A stretch of DNA of 64,000 nt from Elmis aenea (lineage: Eukaryota; Arthropoda; Insecta; Coleoptera; Elmidae). The DNA is taken from the NCBI GenBank assembly GCA_947652605.1, contig OX393579.1:26557674-26621673 (forward strand). Reading direction: 5' to 3'. The notes under the pieces are model-generated. The model was not told where the DNA came from. It saw only the letters and a program-made list of their open reading frames with translations, and did no database searches. Of this stretch, positions 44,740-56,057 are shown one piece after another. The translations under genes and the position numbers were made by a program. Each line of letters opens with the position of its first letter. Within the stretch, counting starts at the first letter, position 1.

Positions 44740-47169
44740 CCGGGTGATTCAGTTTAACTGTCGCACTCCTATAACTTTTTAAATATTGAAAATAACCCCA
44801 ACAATACCTTCTATTTTTGGAAATGGCGACAAATTATCCCGCGTAAATTGAATTTTATTATGTCAAAAAGTGTAAGAAAAACGGTTTTGTAAATTTTAAT
44901 TGACATTTGGGCTGCTTTAATAGACCTTAAAGGTTGCGAAATTGGTTTTTTGACAAAAAGTCAATTTTTTTAAATGGAACGATGGTGGCTCATGCGGGTA
45001 TTTAAATAGAGTATTTTCTGACGAATTCAACAATACCAATAACTTGGTATTTTTATTAGGAGCAGGCATTAAAATTTCAAATTATTGTAAGATTTTGGGA
45101 AGATATCCTAATAATCATAGTTAACTATGCCAAATGGCAACAAAACAAATGCTTTTTTTGTGTTGACTCGTTTCAAGACGATTACTAACAACTCAAAATT
45201 AATAGAAACTTTTAAGAACAAAAAAACTAATTTATTCACAAATTTGCAACAAAAATTAACTGCTTGTTAGCAAAACCTTATGGTATAAGTACATATTAAT
45301 CACAATATTAAAGTAAATGTTCAAAGTGTCCTCCGTGTTGTTCTATACATAATAAAGCCCTAGCTTTTGTTGTCTCTAATACACGATCAAGTTGTTCTTG
45401 AGTCACGTGGTTAACGGCATTAATAACCCTATTTTTTAAATCTTCTAATGTAGTAGGCACTGTGTTGTAAACTTGATTTTTAATATGGCCCCACAAAAAA
45501 AATCTAGCGGTGTTAAATCAGGTGACCTTGAAGGCCACTTGATGGGTCCATTAGTCCCTATCCATTTTTCCGCAAATTGATTGTTGAGGTGTTCTACTAC
45601 ATTTCTATAGTTATGGACAGGAGCTCCATCTTGTTGAAAAAACAATCGTTGAATGCGAGCTAACGGTAATTCATCTAACATTTCCTGCACTTCATTCTGC
45701 AAGAACGCCAAATAACGCTCACCCGTTAGTGTACCATCGAAAATAATAGGTCATAAAATTGTGTTTCCCAACATGCCTATCCAAACATTAAATCCAAACC
45801 GTTCTTGAAAGTTGCGTTGTCTAACTACTCTAGGATTTTCTGCAGACCAATACCTAGTATTGTTTCTATTAAACATTCCATTATTAGTAAATCTGCTCTC
45901 ATCAGAAAATATTATATTACGATGGAACTGCGGATTTTGTTGAATATTAGCAAGTAGCCAATTGCAGTATTGAAGTTGACGATTATGATCCGTTTCGTAA
46001 AGATGTCGATTCAAAACATACTTGTAAGATTTAAACTTGTGTTTTTTTAAAATTCTTTGTACAGATTGATGACACACGCCATAATTAAACCCAACTTCTC
46101 TTGTTGAAGCCGTTGGATTTAATTGTACATACGCTAGTACGTCAATTTCAACTTCTTCACTAATTACAAATGTTTCTTCATCGTTATCCACAGTTCGATA
46201 GGCGTTTTCAAGCTTCTGAAAATATTGCCTGCTTGGATGTCTTCGGTCGGGATACCGTTTGTGGTACAAGAACGCAGCTGCAGTAGAATTTTTTTTACAC
46301 TCACCATAAACTAGCAACATGTCAATTTTATGTGATTTTGAAAAAAACGCCATACTTGTATTTTATATTGATTATTCTAAATTAAGAAAATCACAATGAA
46401 AAAACCAGCCGTTTAATAAAGACTATTTTGACAGTTGTCAACAACAATGAGCATTTGTTTTGTTGCCATTGAGCAGAGTCAACTATGATTATTAGGATAT
46501 CTTCCCAAAATCTTACAATAATTTGAAATTTTAATGCCTGCTCCTAATAAAAATACCAAGTTATTGGTATTGTTGAATTCGTCAGAAAATACTCTATTTA
46601 AATACCCGCATGAGCCACCATCGTTCCATTTAAAAAAATTGACTTTTTGTCAAAAAACCAATATCGCAACCTTTAAGGTCTATTAAAGCAGCCCAAATGT
46701 AAATTAAAATTTACAAAAACGTTTTTTGGACAATTGTTGACACAATAAAAATTCATTTATGCCGGTCACGGCACACTTAATTAAAAACTAAATTTTGTTT
46801 CAAAAATTATTTGAGGTTATAAAAATTAACCAAAATAGTGCAGTTGTGTCCAAAATCACTTCCTCTTTCCAAAAATGTAAAAATATACAGGGTGTTCCAT
46901 TTAAAATAACAAAGTTATGGCCATTTCCGGCGAAACCGGAAGTGAAACAAAAGTGTACCCATGTTCAAATAATCCAGTTGTTTGCACATATTACATGTCT
47001 AAAATTTCTTTTGTCTAAATTCAAAACTAAAAAGAAAAAAGGGGGTGAGCCTGATTTCAGTTACACCCGGTATTCAAAGTGACCGCCCCCCGCTTCCAAA
47101 TCTCTGTTTGGGGTTATTTTCAATAATTAAAAAGTTATAGGGGTGCGACAGTCAAGCCGAATCACCCGG
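44740..47169 (-). mobile_element. DD41D Tc1/mariner transposon with long inverted repeats, 2430 bp
   Basis: The ends CCGGGTGATTCAGTTTAACT and its inverse GAATCACCCGG lie next to TA (44738-44739 and 47170-47171). The inverted similarity continues for about 400 bp in all: the first 70 bp (GTCGCACTCCTATAAC), then TGGTGGCTCATGCGGG and TAAGATTTTGGGAAGATATC, to about 45150 on the left and 46449 on the right. The right arm is interrupted at about 46766-47080 by other MITE-like sequence containing CAGGGTGTTCC at 46887. The transposase gene lies between the arms on the minus strand. Confidence 0.88.
45308..46353 (-). pseudogene. DD41D Tc1/mariner transposase, one stop and one frameshift
   Basis: About 348 codons, close to the usual 340-350. 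The N-terminal helix-turn-helix region, of the DUF4817 type found in insect Tc3-like transposases, reads DMLLVYGECKKNSTAAAFLY and HPSRQYFQKLENAYR, followed by a second helical domain (GVCHQSVQRILKKHKFKS). Catalytic residues are the Asp in IIFSDESRF, the Asp in FQQDGAPVH and the Asp in TPLDFF. I count 41 residues between the last two, a DD41D spacing, as reported for the rosa group of mariners. An in-frame TGA follows GMLGNTIL, where relatives have glycine. A single-base shift in the T run after PLDFF moves the C-terminus (HIKNQVYNTVPTTLEDLKNR) to another frame. The encoded enzyme would cut at the inverted repeats and join DNA at TA. The low number of lesions suggests a fairly recent copy. Confidence 0.92.
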
Positions 47170-47171
47170 TA

Positions 47172-48312
47172 TAATTGAAAATCTTATAAATTTAATAACC
47201 GAAAGAGCTGAAATATTATGTTTTAAAAATATTGTAAACAAAAACTAAAAAATACATTTTGTTGCTTTGATTGAATCATTCTTGAAATTAATTTTATTGA
47301 GATGTACAACATCGTTAATTGAGATCGTTTCCCCGATTACCGAAGTCATTAAAAATGTTTTAGTAATTGCCCATAGCAATTAAAATCATTTTGTGGCAGA
47401 AATTTATAAGCACAGTGTAGGTGTATTTGTGGTAATTTCATTAAGTTAACTGCATAATAATTGCTCTTATTTATCGAACAATCACAACCAGTTTACATAA
47501 TTTTATGATTTCCTTTTCATTCCAGTCCGACGAATTTAATGGAAAATTTGGCATTTATTCGACGGAAAATGAATAAATGTTGAATCATTTTCGAGGAAAA
47601 ACATTATACCCAGTGGTAATTTTGCAAACAAAATATCAATGCTATCAATTTTATGCTTCCATCGCAAAATGTGCGATTCTTTTTATTACAGTCCCTGACT
47701 GCTTCGCTGGGGAATAGCCATCACACACGGCATTACATGTATTTGGGTGTAACGCTATTGCTGCTTAGGAATATCTCGGACGTAAAACTGGCAAATTTGT
47801 TTGAAATAAATAATCCCTTTGTTGCACTGTATGTTAACAACAAATTGATCTAGAAACAATTTTAACGTTTTTTTATTCGGCAATATCGGTATAGTCACTA
47901 CGAGAGTATAGATTTAATAAACTGCGCACACGCTAGCTGGTTGTATAGGGTCTCCGCGATTTTCAGGGTGGCGTTGCTGTCAGTGCGAGGGTTACTTTTC
48001 GATTCAACATTGTGACTGTGCTAAGGTACTAACAAATGGTTTTAAAGTGAATGAAACATTTGAATTAATTAAAAGCGTAAATGAAGTTAATTAATTCTGA
48101 ACATTCTAACATGGAAAATGATGTTGAAATTTTTATTAAATAATTTATTTCCGCAAAACATTGACGTTTTAAATCTAATATAAAAACACTGAAATAAAAA
48201 AAAAACAAAGCCGGTAAAAAAACATTCTCAACTTGACTGTATATTATGACATAGTGTCGTGCTTATGAAAAATAGAAATGTGACCCGCTGCTATCGTTTA
48301 AATTATTCATAG
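47172..48312. other. Non-coding DNA upstream of the candidate host gene
   Basis: Around 47930-48030 composition becomes richer in GC. TCAGTGCGAGG, with a possible initiator A at 47982, is an arthropod-like start-site motif. No TATA box is at the right distance. It could be promoter plus 5' untranslated sequence of the gene starting at 48315. This is inference only. Confidence 0.3.
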
Positions 48313-48314
48313 AT

Positions 48315-48366
48315 ATGGCGACTTGGATTCTTCAAATCTGTCTTATTTTTAGTATTACATATTCAG
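48315..48366 (+). CDS. Candidate first coding exon encoding a signal peptide
   Basis: The ATG at 48315 opens MATWILQICLIFSITYS, a short N-region, a hydrophobic core and a small-residue end, as in a secretory signal peptide. It is followed by G at a split codon and the consensus donor TCAG|GTAAGTA. The intron is in phase 1, which is common just after signal peptides of secreted and cell-surface proteins in animals. A possible acceptor (TTATTCATAG) lies 2 bp before the ATG, so the 5' untranslated part may be on another exon. No downstream exon could be recognised before the transposon cluster at 49.7 kb: the acceptor at 49104 leads quickly to a stop. The protein family is unknown. This is the most credible host coding sequence here, but 17 codons cannot be decisive. 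Confidence 0.45.
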
Positions 48367-49739
48367 GTAAGTACAGAATTTACGGTACTTGATTATTTAA
48401 ACGCATGTAATTTATTACATTGGCGATTGCGGCTTCAAAGCAAGTGAGCAATAAAGTGCTCTATAGGTTTATTCGTTTTGCATTTCATGTGTGCGTGTTC
48501 GTTGTAATCAGATAAAGAACTTTAGTTTAACCTAAAACCGAATAAAATAAAGGTAACGAATTACTTTTTAATTTGTAGGTAAAACCGTCGCAGGTTTACT
48601 TACATGTATGATGATTTTTACAATTTAAAACAATATCAAAGTTGCGTGTTTGCTTATTATTAGATAACGCACGTCAATAACTGTAAAAAGTCTTTATGAT
48701 TCGAGTTTAAAAGAAATTTGCATGAAACAAAAAACGTTTAAACTTTGTTGTTGTAGATTAACTAAAACTTTGTAATAGAACTAGGTAAATCAAGCACTAA
48801 TAAAGTCTGAAAGTATGTTAGAAAAGTGTATGCGTTTAAAGTTTAAGCTAATCATGATCTATAGTCTGAGCTGGTTGTGATTTAGTGTGAGTGTCAATCA
48901 GCTCGAGCAAATTACCGCCGTAAAACAGTAGATCCGGATATATGGTGGAGGATGCTAGGATTTATGTTACTTCGCCTTACCAATAGTTTCCATTTTTATT
49001 AGTATGATCCAAGGGGAGCCCTTATATTCTTTCTGCTTCTCTAGCTTTGCGTTAAAGTCTACCCCCTTAAAATGTAAATGTCAGTATAAATAATGTTGTT
49101 TTTCAGCGAAGGCCGTGGAATAAATGGCAGCTTCATGTCAACTTGTATGATAACTTTGCCTTGATTCATGTCTATCAAGTCTTGTAAAAAAGCCGCTAAT
49201 AAGACAATTTTGTCACGCACATTCTCAAGTGTCAAAACAAATTTATCGTGTTTTGGTCAGTTTTTGCGTTTGATGTTCGTATCCTTTGTTGATCCGGGCG
49301 CTAAAGAAATGAAAACGAACCTGAACGTAACAAAAGTTGACACTTATTTAATAAACTGACGGATAAGTTTCGGAATTCATTAAGTAATTCGGCGTCGCGG
49401 AAAAATCTTTTGATGATGAAGTAATTTTAAGAATTTGACACGGTGCCTTATTTGTACATAGCGTCGCCATGCAAATACGTGAAATACATATTCATATAAT
49501 TTAGCAGCAAAAACTTTGTATTATTTGTTGGCAATCCATAGGATATAAGCTTGTATTCCCCAAGCAACACTTAGTGTACAACGATTTTGTGCGTGGGTTC
49601 ATTCGCTCATTGGACGATGCAGTATGTAGCCAGCCACCTACCTCCGCCGAACAATGTTAATTTATATTAAAATTAAATTCAAGCGATACCTTCCTACGAG
49701 GCTTGTTTCGAAAATGCCAAAAGTGCCTTACTAGAATAA
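48367..49739. other. Probable intron of the candidate gene
   Basis: It starts at the GTAAGTA donor. TTGTTTTTCAG at about 49104 resembles an acceptor, but the sequence after it stops after five codons in the required frame. No transposon ends were seen. Confidence 0.35.
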
Positions 49740-49769
49740 AACAAAAGAGAAAGGAAGTCTTTATTGTTG

Positions 49770-50545
49770 TTCAAAGTAATCCCTCCCGTACTCCAAACAA
49801 CGATTTCAGCGCTTAATACATTTTTCGTACACTTCTGACAAATTATTTTTTTGTTATCGCAGTATTATTTAATTGCTGATCAGACTCAAAGGCCTCCCCC
49901 GAAGGTTTTTTACTTCCAGAAATAGAAAGAAGTCACATCCGGCGAATACAATAAATGAAACAGCATTTCAACTTTTAAAACTTGTAAAACTTGTAGCAAC
50001 GAGTGAACTCGATGAGTAGGCGCTATGTCTTGATGTAGGATCCAAATGTTCATGCTATATTCTCGTTTCTTGAGAGCAATTTTCAGCATAAGTTTGATCT
50101 TAATAACATTAGCCTAATACCGTAATACCTGATATTCTGCATTAGTAATGTTTCCTTCCTTTCATAACATAGTAATTACGAATAATAATTTTTAGTCAAA
50201 ACAGTTTAGGCGCATCACTTTTTCTGCACTTTTACCTTTTACGGTCCAACGTATTTCCATAATGATGATTTATCACACGTAAAAACCTTGTCTAAGAGGT
50301 TTGCTTCTTGTTTTAAACGATTTTTTCATTGCTAACAAATTAAAATTCTTTGTTGGGCCTTTTCTGTACCCCAAAACATACGTCATAAACTCTTGCAATA
50401 CCTAAATCTAACGGCTATGCAGTTTCTCTGATTGTTAGACGACGATTTGCTTTAATCATTTGATCAATTTTGTCTAGATTGGCTTCAATGTTGAAAGTCA
50501 ACGGTCATCCAAACCGAGGCTTATCTTCCATGCTGTTGTGGCCAT
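49770..50545 (-). pseudogene. Mariner transposase pseudogene (left arm)
   Basis: On the minus strand the N-terminal helix-turn-helix reads KFENGHNSMEDKPRFG, then IDQMIKANRRLTIRETA and VYDVCFGVQK. Further on are HQDIAPTHRVHS (mariner HQDNAPAHT), YSPDV (mariner YSPDLAP) and at the end RCLEYGRDYFE. Several stops and frame changes show it is dead. A mariner transposase moves DNA by cut and paste at TA. The N-terminal part is repeated in inverted orientation at 51490-51681 beyond a MITE. Confidence 0.85.
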
Positions 50546-50608
50546 TTTCAAACTTTTTGTATTATTCAAAAATATACACAGGACACAGGAGATAAAGTTT
50601 CATCTATA

Positions 50609-51428
50609 CCGGCTGATTCAGTTTGACGGTCACACCCCTATAATTTTTAATTATTGAAAATAACCCCAATAAACCTTATAATTTTGGAACGGCGAAAAAT
50701 TCTCTATTACATGATGTGCATTTGTTATCTCTACGATGACGTACGTCAATTTCGCGATAGGCAACTGTTTTTTGTTTAAATTACATAATATACATTTTTT
50801 TGTTGATTCGGATAGAGAATTTAATTCTGAATCCGACCATGTACTCAAGAAGTAGGCATACATAAGAAAAATTTTGAGAAAAATAAGTTCAAAGTTTATT
50901 CAAATCATAGCAAACAGTCTATTTACATAACAAAAAACGATCAAATCTTAAAAATCTTACTATAATTAAATTTCCTCTTTTTTCCAATATACGGGGTAGT
51001 CCACATAGAAGGGCCACTATTGGGATCTCTATCAATGGAAATATGTTAAAAATTAATTTTTAATACATATCCTTTAATAGTTATAGTATAATTTTTAAGA
51101 TTTGATCGTTTTTTGTTACGTTAAATAGACTGTTTGCTATGATTTGAATAAACTTTGAACTGATTTTTCTCGAAAATTGTCTTATTTACGCACTTTTTTA
51201 ATACATGGTCGAATTTTAGAATTAAATCCGAATCAGCAGAAAAATGTATACTATGTAATTTAAAAAAAAAAACAGTTGCCTATCGGGGGTGTGACGTACG
51301 TCATAGGTAACAAATGCACATCACCTAATAGAGAATATGTCGCCGTTTTCAAAAAGATAAGGTTTGTTGGGGTTATTTTCAATAATTAAAAAGTTATAGG
51401 GATGCGACAGTCAAACTGAATCACCCGG
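50609..51428. mobile_element. DD41D-family palindromic MITE, 820 bp
   Basis: The ends CCGGCTGATTCAGTTTGACG and CAAACTGAATCACCCGG lie next to TA (50607-50608 and 51429-51430). Its first 70 bp, including TAATTATTGAAAATAACCCC, closely follow those of the DD41D transposon at 44740. The arms also contain GAGAATTTAATTCTGAATCC and GTGACGTACGTCA-like sequence. The centre, around 51000, is not coding. Confidence 0.88.
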
Positions 51429-51489
51429 TAGGTATAGAATAGACGAAACTTTATCTCCTGTGTCCTGTGTGTGTTTTTGATTAATACAG

Positions 51490-51681
51490 AAAGTTTAAAA
51501 ATGGCCACAACAGCATGGAAGATAAGCATCGGTTTGGATGACCGTTGACTTTCAACATTGAAGCCAATCAAGACAAAAAATTGATAAAATGATCGCAAAT
51601 CGTCGTCTAACAATCAGAGAAACTGCATAGACGTTAGATATAGGTGTCGCAAGAGTTTATGGCGTATGTTTTGGGGTAGAA
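51490..51681 (+). pseudogene. Mariner transposase N-terminal fragment (right arm)
   Basis: The plus strand reads NGHNSMEDKHRFG, then IDKMIANRRLTIRETA-like and VYGVCFGVES, matching the helix-turn-helix region of the left-arm pseudogene. It ends where the palindrome ends, and no catalytic part follows. Confidence 0.8.
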
Positions 51682-51699
51682 TCAGAAGTTAAATATTTT

Positions 51700-53129
51700 A
51701 TGATTCACAACTCAAATACGCCAACACCAAGAAATTTGTAGAAAAGCTAACAATGTACCGAACTGTCATTGAAAAAAATATATACAACTGTGCGTCATTT
51801 GTTTTTTAATAAATCATAGAAGTCTTGGTATTTTCGGAACTGTCCTCGTATTTATGACGAAATCTATTCAAACCTCATTGATGGTATGAACTTCTGGTAA
51901 AATAAGTGGACATGTGTCAATACCGATAAAGAGAGGATCAACAGAGTAATTGGAATTTCTATTTGTTTACTTAAATTTTGTGTTTGATTTCAGTGGTTTC
52001 CGTTAGCTGTTAAATTCAAATATTGATCTAATATTGTATGTATTGCTAACACATGATGACATTTTATAAATATTTGTAATTTTACATTTTTTTAAAGCGA
52101 TATTTTACGTTTACAGTTTTTTATGCAAGAGCGTTGGCAAAAACGGACTGTATTAAATAAAACGTTGTAATTTGTAACTTTTTATTCGATATTGTCCAAC
52201 TTTGATATGACATAAGAAAATTGTGTTTAAACATTAATGAATTAAAGGAAAATTAACTGTAATTGATATTCACTTTTCGAATGATAACATTTTTAAGTTT
52301 TTATACCTGGTAATTTTAATTTTTCTTAAATAACTTCATTCAGTTCTATTTTCAACAACAAAAATTTAAAAAAAGTTTAATCAGGTGCTCTGTTAATATT
52401 AGACAGATTTCATTTATCTGCTTACTTAAAAAAAAATTACATTTGATGCGACGAAATATATTACATGGAACCTTGGGTAATTGAATTTTGTGGAAAGCTG
52501 AAAGCAAACAACTAATTAATGACTTATTAGCTCTGTAACTAAGCACCGTCAATGATGTTTCTCAAGAAGAAATGTTCAGTTTTACGGTAAGTTTCAGGTA
52601 AAAAAAGACTGTTGAGAGTAAAATGTTTTTATTATAATGACAAAAAAATTTTACAGGGCACATTAAAGTGCTTATTTACGAAGTTACTAACTTAATAAAA
52701 TAAAAAAATTTAATTTAATTTCTGTAATTTGAATCCGCCTACCGTTCTTCATGCTGGTTGAGTTTATTTTCATTGTTTTTACTGATGCTCGTATAATTAA
52801 AAACCATTTTCGGAAACTTATTACAGCAAATGTATAGGTCTAGAATAATTAGGTGTTAAATTTAAAAATTGCTACTACAAGGATTTTATATGATAAAATG
52901 AAACTGTAAATATCGTAGGTAGTTTTATTCAGTTGTATTATTAGTTAGATATTATTGCCAACTGAGATGTTAAACATATAATTTTATAACAATCAACTGT
53001 ATTCATCATCAAATTCATACACTGATAACATAAAAATTCTAAATGGTGGCTATAAGCAAAAAAAGTTAACTATCTCAAAATACTAAGCAGGCTGGATTAA
53101 TTTCTTCAACGTTATGCAATTAACTACGA
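51700..53129. other. Unassigned AT-rich DNA
   Basis: No gene or element terminus is supportable. Confidence 0.4.
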
Positions 53130-53137
53130 AGAATAAG

Positions 53138-54483
53138 CAGGGCCGTGGAAAGGCGGGGCAGCGTAGGCTCGTTCCCAGGGCGCCGCGATGATGGGGCGCC
53201 AAAATTCCAGTTTATCGACAACACTGAGTCAGTTACCTATGTATTAAAATTGCGTGGGAGTCTAAATTCTTTATTTATTAAATTTACCGAAAGGTACAAG
53301 AGGAACGGATTAAGCAAAAGAAGAAAAATATTATTAGTAAGCTGCAAAATTGAATGAGAAAACCAAAGTAAAGATCAAAAAGCGCATGTTTTGTTAAAGA
53401 AGTTTGTATGTTATTTGGTAACGTGGAATCGGATTTTAAGTCATATGCATCGTATAAGTTTAACTTTTTAAAATAATACTAGGAATAAATTATGCAGTAA
53501 AAATGTTATTGTCCCTCGAAGATATAATGCAAGAAATGCGACAACGTAATGCGAAATGCATTGTTAATAAAGCAATACAAAAGTGTAGGTACGTCACTGC
53601 AAATAGTTCCTGATTTTCATTGTATAAGACCACATAAAATTAAGAAAATGAGTGATAATACAATTAAGGATAAATTGTCATCATTTGATCAGCTAGAAAA
53701 AAATTGATATTGAATATAAAAAAGTATTAGATTCTATCATATCATTAAATTGGCGATTTCAACGTTAAAAAATATTTACAATTAGTTTTCATGTCTTAAT
53801 GGCCCTGATTTCAAAATATATTTAATAGACGAATTAGAAAAACAAGCAAATGTTTTTGGCTTGAATATTTCAAAGGACGTAAATAAACACAAACTTGTTA
53901 GTAGAAGTGAAACTTTTAAATATCAAATTAATCTAATTATTCCGAATATTACAGATACTCAATCCTTTACCTTCTAAATCCACAAATGGAATATGTACGA
54001 TTGTACGAATCATATCTGAATAAATGTACGACTTACAAAATATTTCTCCCCATATCTGTAACCGTTGCATCAGAAGAGCAATTGTTTAGCAAATTTAAAT
54101 TAATAAAAAATTATCTCAGATCTTCTATGAGCCAAAAGCGATTAACTGGACTAGATTTGTTATCGATTGAGAGAGATGTAGCCAAAAGTGTTAATTTTGA
54201 TGACATAATTTTCCAATTTACAAAAACAAAAGCTACGAACATCAAACTTAAAATTTGATAAAATTCGTATTTTTTATGGTATTATTTTTATATTTTTACT
54301 GAGACTTAAACTAATCAAAAATTGCTGAGACTTTTTATTATATCTTTGAACTTTTTCTGTTTTATAGGAATTTAATACTCTTTCTATTCATAAAAAGCGT
54401 TTTTTATGATCCCTAAATGTGCAATAGAATAGGCGCCATATTTAAGTTTGCCCCTGGTGCCAAATGCCCTAGCCACGGCCCTG
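53138..54483 (+). mobile_element. hAT transposon, degenerate, 1346 bp
   Basis: The ends CAGGGCCGTGGAAAG and CTAGCCACGGCCCTG are inverted. The flanks AGAATAAG and ATAATTAG agree at 6 of 8 positions. Subterminal GGGCGCC and GGCGCC motifs recur near both ends. The interior carries a broken transposase. A short derivative of the family lies at 7822-8090. Confidence 0.85.
53450..54258 (+). pseudogene. hAT transposase pseudogene, C-terminal domain preserved
   Basis: Fragments such as VIVPRRYNARNATT (about 53510) and YKKVLDSIISLNWRFQR (about 53715) fit the middle of zinc-finger hAT transposases. The final open frame (53986-54258) reads YKIFLPISVTVASEEQLFSK, then KLIKNYLRSSMSQKRLTGLD, LLSIERDVAKSVNFDDII. 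This is the hAT C-terminal dimerisation domain of the type seen in ZMYM/KRAB-like insect hAT families. The AER of the AERxFS signature is replaced by EEQLFS. Frame changes upstream make it non-functional. Confidence 0.85.
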
Positions 54484-54507
54484 ATAATTAGGAAACTAAT
54501 CTATATA

Positions 54508-56057
54508 CAGGGTGCCCATTTTTCTAACCTGTTGTATGGGTAACTCCGTTAATATTAGAGATACAGAAACGTTTAAATTAGCAAATTTGTGCAGAATTTA
54601 AAGGGAAATCTGATGCCATTTTCAAATTTGACCTACGTCATCAACTTTTTGAAATATTTTTAAAAAACTGAAAAAGGTCGATTTTTTCAAACTTGCATAA
54701 TTCCGTAACCATATGAGTTAGAACAAAAATAAAAATTGGCTTTTATAGATGTTTTTACGTAGATTTTAAATATGTTAACGGAATTTTCATAGCACTCTCG
54801 ATTTCCGAGTTATAGCACAAACTTGCATTTTTTTAAATGGAAGTCATAGTTGGCTATGGTCTTATTAAAAAGGTTATTTTTTTCTCGTTTCAATGATATA
54901 AGGGTTGTTATGCTTTACTTTTGTAGTTTTTCTTTAAATAAGCAAAAATCATTTTACATGTTCACTGCCTACTAATAGATGGAAGTTATCCTGTGTTGAT
55001 GTTCTTTTTTTTTCGATGTAACATTTAAGAATTGTCTCTTATCGTTAGTGTAGCAATTATTAGCCAGTTCGGCCTTTTCAGTTGACACCACATTCAAGGG
55101 ACAACTCTCGGGTAGGGTAGATGATGTTGGTTTATAATTTATGTATTCTAGGACTCTCTCTTCATCTTCTTGCTTAAATTTAATTTTCAAACCTTTGGAT
55201 TTTGTAAATGACCTGTATTTTTTTAAATTGGTTTCTAATATCGAAAATAATTTCTTTCTTGGTTGCCTCCTTTCCATAAATCTTTGCAAATACATTTCAC
55301 TTGAATTTCTACTATTTCTATTACAAGCCTAGTAATAAAAAAAGCATGTCGTTTCTTTTTTCATTAGAAAACATTGTTTTTGAAATTTACAATAAAGTCA
55401 ATCAAAAATTTTGTTCAACACGAGAGAGAGATTTATACGTATAACAAACAATAAATTTTATTTGACAAACTCTGAGGTTTTGTTTTTAAAATTTGTAACT
55501 GGCTAATAACTGCTACACTAACGATAAGAGACAACTCTTAAATGTCCCCTCGAAAAAAAAAGAACATCAACACGGGATAACTCCCATGTATTAGTAGGCA
55601 GTGAACATGTAAAATGATTTTTGCTTATTTAAAGAAAAACTACAAAAGTAAAGCATAACAACCCTTATATCATTGAAACGAGAAAAAAATAACCTTTTTA
55701 TTAAGACCATAGCCAACTATGACTTCCATTTAAAAAAATGCAAGTTTGTGCTATAACTCGGAAATCGAGATGCTATGAAAATTCCGTTAACATATTTAAA
55801 ATCTACGTAAAAACATCTATAAAAGCCAATTTTTATTTTCGTTGTAACTCATATGGTTACGGAATTATGCAAGTTTGAAAAAATCGACCTTTTTCAGTTT
55901 TTTAAAAATATTTCAAAAAGTTGATGACGTAGGTCAAATTTAAAAATGGCATCAGATTTTCCTTTAAATTCTGCACAAATTTGCTAATTTAAACGTTTCT
56001 GTATCTCTAATATTAACGGAGTTACCCATACAACAGGTTAGAAAAATGGGCACCCTG
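54508..56057. mobile_element. Palindromic MITE-like element, 1550 bp, with non-palindromic centre
   Basis: The ends CAGGGTGCCCATTTTTCTAA and TTAGAAAAATGGGCACCCTG are perfect inverses. TATA stands on both sides (54504-54507 and 56058-56061). The arms are about 560 bp each and very similar (e.g. CGGAAATCGAGATGCTATGA against its inverse). The centre (about 55070-55490) does not pair and contains most of a 107-codon minus-strand frame. Confidence 0.9.
54972..55295 (-). other. Unrecognised 107-codon frame spanning the element's centre and one arm
   Basis: It starts MYLQRFMERRQPRKKLFSIL, continues KSKGLKIKFKQEDEERVLEY and ends in sequence that belongs to the inverted arm. It is basic and could form helices. 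I recognise no transposase motif. It might be a remnant of the element's own gene or a captured host segment. Confidence 0.3.

Larger units (their letters stand above)
50370..51681. repeat. Composite palindrome: mariner N-terminus, MITE, mariner N-terminus
   Basis: The MITE at 50609-51428 is itself a palindrome. The inverted similarity does not stop at its ends. GATAAAGTTTCATCT and TCCTGTGTCCTGTG on the left mirror ACTTTATCTCCTGTGTCCTG on the right. Beyond that about 200 bp of mariner coding sequence occur on both sides, diverged by a few percent. The arms end at about 50372 and 51681. Confidence 0.85.

Noticed and set aside
49104..49130. Possible second exon of the signal-peptide gene after TTGTTTTTCAG
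   Set aside because: In the required phase it runs into a stop after five codons.
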